The notes under the pieces were generated by a model. That model saw only the letters and a program-made list of their open reading frames with translations. It searched no databases and was not told the origin of the DNA. A stretch of DNA of 9,305 nt from Sulfurovum sp. (GTDB lineage: Bacteria > Campylobacterota > Campylobacteria > Campylobacterales > Sulfurovaceae): assembly GCA_021159425.1 (NCBI GenBank), contig JAGGRU010000135.1, forward strand, positions 1 through 9,305, read 5' to 3'. The position numbers and the translations under genes were made by a program. Of this stretch, positions 5,992 through 9,305 are shown piece by piece (position 1 is the first letter of the stretch; the number at the start of each line of letters is the position of its first letter).

Positions 5992-8814
5992 ATGGCAATA
6001 AAAAAAGATATGATACACGTTTACGGGGCAAGAGAGAATAATTTAAAAAATATTGATATATCTATCCCTAAAAACAAACTGGTAGTGATCACCGGTATTT
6101 CAGGCTCTGGTAAATCAACGCTCGCTTTTTCGACTTTGTATGCCGAAGGACAAAGACGTTATATTGAGTCTCTTTCATCTTATGCCAGACAGTTTTTGGG
6201 ACGAGTGGGTAAACCTGATGTAGATAAAATTGAAGGGCTTACACCGGCTATTGCCATTGATCAGAAAACCACTTCTAAAAACCCTCGTTCTACAGTAGGA
6301 ACCATTACCGAGATCTATGATTATCTGAGATTGCTATTTGCACGTGTGGGGGAACAGCATTGTCATGAGTGTGGAAAGCCTATCTCTTCGATGTCTGCTT
6401 CTGATATTATTGAAGAGGTGTTGAAGCTACCTGATAGTGCAAAACTTATCATAATGGCACCATTAGTTAAAGAGAAAAAAGGTACTTTTGCAGATATGTT
6501 GGAGTCACTTCGTCATAAAGGTTACATCAGGGCTATGATTGATGGTGTCATGGTACGTCTTGATGATGAGATAGAACTTTCTAAAACAAAAAAACACACT
6601 ATAAAAGTGGTGGTTGACAGAGTTGTGGTCAAAGAGGAGAGTCGTGACCGTATTGGGCAGGATGTCGAGAAAGCACTTAAAGAATCTTATGGTGAGATGG
6701 AGATCGAAGTACTGAACTATGAAGAGTTGGGGCTAGATAGACAGCATATTCATTACTCTGAACACTTGGCATGTTTTGACTGTAAGTTGAGTTTTGAACC
6801 TCTTGAACCGGTTTCTTTTTCATTTAATTCACCTAAAGGTGCCTGTCCTGCCTGTGATGGTCTTGGTATTCGTTATGCTATAGATCTTAAAAAAGTGATT
6901 TCTTCTGAACTTTGTATTGACAAAGGTGCTGTAAAGATCATGTATGGCTTTAACAAGAGTTATTACACAAAATTCCTCAATGCCTTTTGTACGCAGAATG
7001 ATATAGATATTAAAAAACCCTATGGTGAACTTGAAACACATCAGCAAAAAGCTATACTTTATGGAAATGGTGGCACAGTTGACTTTCTATGGAAACGTCA
7101 TAAACTCAAACGTGAATGGCCGGGGGTTGTAAAGTTTGCACATGATATGTTCAAAGATGAGAAAGATCTTTCAGAATACATGACTGAAAAAGTGTGTGAC
7201 AAATGTGATGGACACCGTTTACGACCACGCTCTTTAGCTGTTAAGATCGAGGGAAAAAATATCGCAGATATCATCGATATGCCAATTGAAAAGTCTTATG
7301 CTTATTTTGAGGATAAAGAGAGTTTTTCACATTTGACAGAGCAACAGAAGATGATCGCTGAGTCTATTTTGAAAGAGTTGTATGAGAGACTTTTCTTTTT
7401 ACATGATGTGGGACTGGGGTATATTACGCTTAATCGTGATGCAAGAAGTATTTCCGGTGGAGAAGCACAGCGTATCCGTATTGCTTCACAGATCGGCTCT
7501 GGTCTTACGGGTGTAATGTATGTACTTGATGAACCGAGTATCGGTTTGCATGAGAGGGATACGATGAAACTTATTCGTACTTTGAATTCACTCAAAGAGA
7601 AAGGAAATTCTGTCATTGTTGTTGAACATGATAAAGAGACGATACTCTCGGCAGATTACATTATAGATATTGGTCCGGGTGCCGGTGAATTTGGTGGTGA
7701 AATTGTTTTTGCAGGAGATGCAAAGAAATTGGCAAAAGCAAAGACATTGACTGCAGACTATCTTTACGGTAAAAAAGAGATCAGCTATACACATGATAAC
7801 GCTCAAGAAGAGTGGATAGAGATCAAAAATGTGACCATTAACAATATTGAAAAGCTTGATGCAAAAATTCCACTGAGAAATTTTGTATGTATTACCGGTG
7901 TAAGTGGATCCGGGAAGAGTTCATTAATTCTTCAAACATTGCTCCCTGTAGCAAGAGAGTTACTGAACCGTGCCAAAAAAGTAAATAAAGTAGATGGTGT
8001 AGAGATCACAGGACTTGAAAAACTGGACAAAGTGATCTATCTGGATCAAAGTCCCATAGGTCGAACCCCTCGTTCAAATCCTGCAACCTATACAGGAATG
8101 ATGGATGAGATACGTAAACTTTTTGCACAAACCAAAGAGGCAGAACTGAGAGGCTATAAAATAGGGCGTTTTTCTTTTAATGTGAAAGGCGGTCGTTGTG
8201 AAACATGTCAGGGTGACGGACAGATAAAGATCGAGATGCACTTTTTACCTGACGTACTTGTATCTTGTGATACCTGTCATGGTACACGTTATAATGCACA
8301 GACAAGAGAAGTGCTCTATAAAGGACAGTCCATTTCTGATGTACTTGCTATGTCGGTGGGTGAGGCACTGGAATTTTTTAAAGCTATCCCTGCACTTGCC
8401 GTTAAACTTAAAACGCTGACTGATGTCGGGCTTGATTACATCACACTTGGACAGAATGCAACAACACTTTCAGGTGGTGAAGCACAACGTATTAAACTGA
8501 GTAAAGAGCTAAGTCGTAAAGATACGGGTCAAACACTTTACATTTTGGATGAACCAACGACAGGTCTGCATTTTGCAGATGTAGACAGATTAACGGGAGT
8601 TGTCCATCATCTGGTAGAGCTTGGAAATTCTGTTGTGGTCATAGAACATAATCTGGACATGGTTAAAAATGCCGATTACATTATAGATATGGGACCGGAA
8701 GGTGGGAACAAGGGTGGTTTGATCATTGCAACAGGTTCTCCTGAAAAGTTGGCTTCTGAATATAAAGAGACAGGTTCTTACACTGGGGAATATTTGGCAA
8801 AAGAATTGAAGTAA
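5992..8814 (+). CDS. uvrA: Excinuclease ABC subunit A (UvrA)
   Basis: UvrA is the damage-sensing ATPase of nucleotide excision repair; it loads UvrB onto lesions. At 940 aa it equals the E. coli length. All modules are intact: Walker A1 GISGSGKS (35-42), ABC signature 1 SGGEAQ (488-493), Walker B1 with D513-E514, Walker A2 GVSGSGKS (636-643), signature 2 SGGEAQ (827-832) and Walker B2 with D853-E854. Zinc module 1 uses C261, C264, C285 and C288. The DNA-binding zinc finger uses C736, C739, C759 and C762 (C-x2-C-x19-C-x2-C). Further Cys pairs lie at C124/C127 and C402/C405. A ribosome site (AAAGG, 5974-5978) is somewhat far from the ATG. No LexA-type operator was seen upstream, consistent with Campylobacterota generally lacking a classical SOS system. 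It ends 8 nt from the convergent next gene. Confidence 0.98.
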   Translation: MAIKKDMIHVYGARENNLKNIDISIPKNKLVVITGISGSGKSTLAFSTLYAEGQRRYIESLSSYARQFLGRVGKPDVDKIEGLTPAIAIDQKTTSKNPRSTVGTITEIYDYLRLLFARVGEQHCHECGKPISSMSASDIIEEVLKLPDSAKLIIMAPLVKEKKGTFADMLESLRHKGYIRAMIDGVMVRLDDEIELSKTKKHTIKVVVDRVVVKEESRDRIGQDVEKALKESYGEMEIEVLNYEELGLDRQHIHYSEHLACFDCKLSFEPLEPVSFSFNSPKGACPACDGLGIRYAIDLKKVISSELCIDKGAVKIMYGFNKSYYTKFLNAFCTQNDIDIKKPYGELETHQQKAILYGNGGTVDFLWKRHKLKREWPGVVKFAHDMFKDEKDLSEYMTEKVCDKCDGHRLRPRSLAVKIEGKNIADIIDMPIEKSYAYFEDKESFSHLTEQQKMIAESILKELYERLFFLHDVGLGYITLNRDARSISGGEAQRIRIASQIGSGLTGVMYVLDEPSIGLHERDTMKLIRTLNSLKEKGNSVIVVEHDKETILSADYIIDIGPGAGEFGGEIVFAGDAKKLAKAKTLTADYLYGKKEISYTHDNAQEEWIEIKNVTINNIEKLDAKIPLRNFVCITGVSGSGKSSLILQTLLPVARELLNRAKKVNKVDGVEITGLEKLDKVIYLDQSPIGRTPRSNPATYTGMMDEIRKLFAQTKEAELRGYKIGRFSFNVKGGRCETCQGDGQIKIEMHFLPDVLVSCDTCHGTRYNAQTREVLYKGQSISDVLAMSVGEALEFFKAIPALAVKLKTLTDVGLDYITLGQNATTLSGGEAQRIKLSKELSRKDTGQTLYILDEPTTGLHFADVDRLTGVVHHLVELGNSVVVIEHNLDMVKNADYIIDMGPEGGNKGGLIIATGSPEKLASEYKETGSYTGEYLAKELK

Positions 8815-8822
8815 GTTTTTTC

Positions 8823-9221
8823 TCAACGGCTAATATGTCTTTTATTTTTGCCTTTGCGACCCTTTTTTTCACTAAAAGAAAAAGCACTTTTTATAATGTA
8901 TAAAAGGATAAGGATCGCAAGGATCTCATAGCCTATTGCCCAAGTTAAAATAAAAAAATAATCTTGATTGAGAGATAAAAACACTTCATATTTACCCATT
9001 GAATTAAAGAAAAAGAGGAAAAGAAGTCCTGTAATAAATGGCAATAAAATGAAATACATGGCTAAAAATATTTTTTCAAATCCCTCAGGAAAATAAAGAG
9101 GGGTAGATTTTAAATTAACTTCCTGTTGTAGAAACTTTACATTGTCTTTAGAAGATTTTAAACGTTTTGAACGTGGAGAATATTGGATCTCATTAGAACC
9201 AAATTGATGACCATTTTGCAT
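8823..9221 (-). CDS. Small two-helix membrane protein, unknown function
   Basis: The protein is 132 aa and I do not recognise the family. Residues 1-45 are hydrophilic. Two predicted membrane helices follow (about 49-72, rich in Phe and Leu, and 88-112). The last 20 residues are strongly basic (EKKGRKGKNKRHISR), so both ends are probably cytoplasmic. There are no cysteines and no catalytic motif. The start is supported by AGAAGGA about 10 nt upstream on the minus strand. The composition and a proper ribosome site argue for a real gene. It is convergent with uvrA, whose stop is 8 nt away, so the two are not cotranscribed. Confidence 0.7.
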   Translation of the reverse strand: MQNGHQFGSNEIQYSPRSKRLKSSKDNVKFLQQEVNLKSTPLYFPEGFEKIFLAMYFILLPFITGLLFLFFFNSMGKYEVFLSLNQDYFFILTWAIGYEILAILILLYIIKSAFSFSEKKGRKGKNKRHISR

Positions 9222-9253
9222 CTTTTATACTTCCTTCTCTTTCATGTAGTTTT

Positions 9254-9261
9254 ATTTTATA
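9254..9261 (-). promoter_or_regulatory. Possible -10 box for the two-helix membrane protein gene
   Basis: TATAAAAT on the minus strand lies about 33 nt before the start codon in a very AT-rich stretch. No -35 box is clear. In such AT-rich DNA this match is weak evidence. Confidence 0.25.
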
Positions 9262-9305
9262 TTAATATTCTTGTTGATTTACTTAAAATTAATACGGGTA
9301 TATAA

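Noticed and set aside
7302..7616. 104-codon open frame on the minus strand
   Set aside because: It is an antisense shadow of conserved uvrA motifs (signature 1 and Walker B1).
8815..8822. T-run after the uvrA stop as an intrinsic terminator
   Set aside because: No stable hairpin precedes the T-run, and a complementary structure on the other strand is also missing.
9274..9287. FNR-like sequence TTGAT-TTAC-TTAAA upstream of the minus-strand membrane protein
   Set aside because: Only the left half matches, and its distance from the possible -10 box (centre about -31.5) is not an activator position.

Overview
The window looks like chromosomal DNA from a sulfur-oxidising Campylobacterota (Epsilonproteobacteria), probably near Sulfurovum or Sulfurimonas. 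This rests on the low GC content, short intergenic gaps, strong TATAAT-type -10 boxes with poor -35 boxes, and the protein types and gene order. The lineage is inferred, not proven. No phage, insertion sequence, CRISPR array, tRNA or rRNA is visible. The first 56 bases hold no complete gene; they could include the last codons of an upstream gene, but the frame cannot be decided.

Left part (57-4424): ychJ, a small SEC-C zinc-motif protein, is followed by a tight same-strand cluster. It runs mltB (periplasmic lytic transglycosylase), rlmH (23S rRNA methyltransferase, overlapping mltB by 11 nt), dksA (RNA polymerase-binding stringent-response factor), a LapA-like membrane protein with a long helical tail, and dus (tRNA dihydrouridine synthase). 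Gaps after rlmH are only 8-10 nt, so this is almost certainly one operon. Its theme is the translation machinery and growth control, with envelope proteins mixed in. A hairpin plus T-run overlapping the end of dus probably ends it.

Middle part (4425-5960): a small CopD-like four-helix membrane protein has its own promoter. A perfect FNR-type palindrome (TTGAT-N4-ATCAA) is centred at about -41.5 from the start predicted by a TATAAT box, the classic class II activator layout. The next 264 bp look empty but hold, on the minus strand, the decayed remains of an O6-methylguanine-DNA methyltransferase (ogt). Its N-terminus and C-terminus are joined by an internal deletion that removes the active site and shifts the frame. 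A TauE/SafE-family anion exporter follows, with an extended -10 promoter just upstream, and ends at a GC-rich palindrome.

Right part (5961-9305): full-length uvrA (nucleotide excision repair) is followed, convergently, by a small two-helix membrane protein of unknown function with a basic C-terminus. The last 84 bases are its AT-rich upstream region.

The most notable observations are the ogt deletion pseudogene, the FNR-site promoter, and the LapA-like protein fixed between dksA and dus. No obviously new multi-gene system (defence, toxin-antitoxin or biosynthetic cluster) is present.
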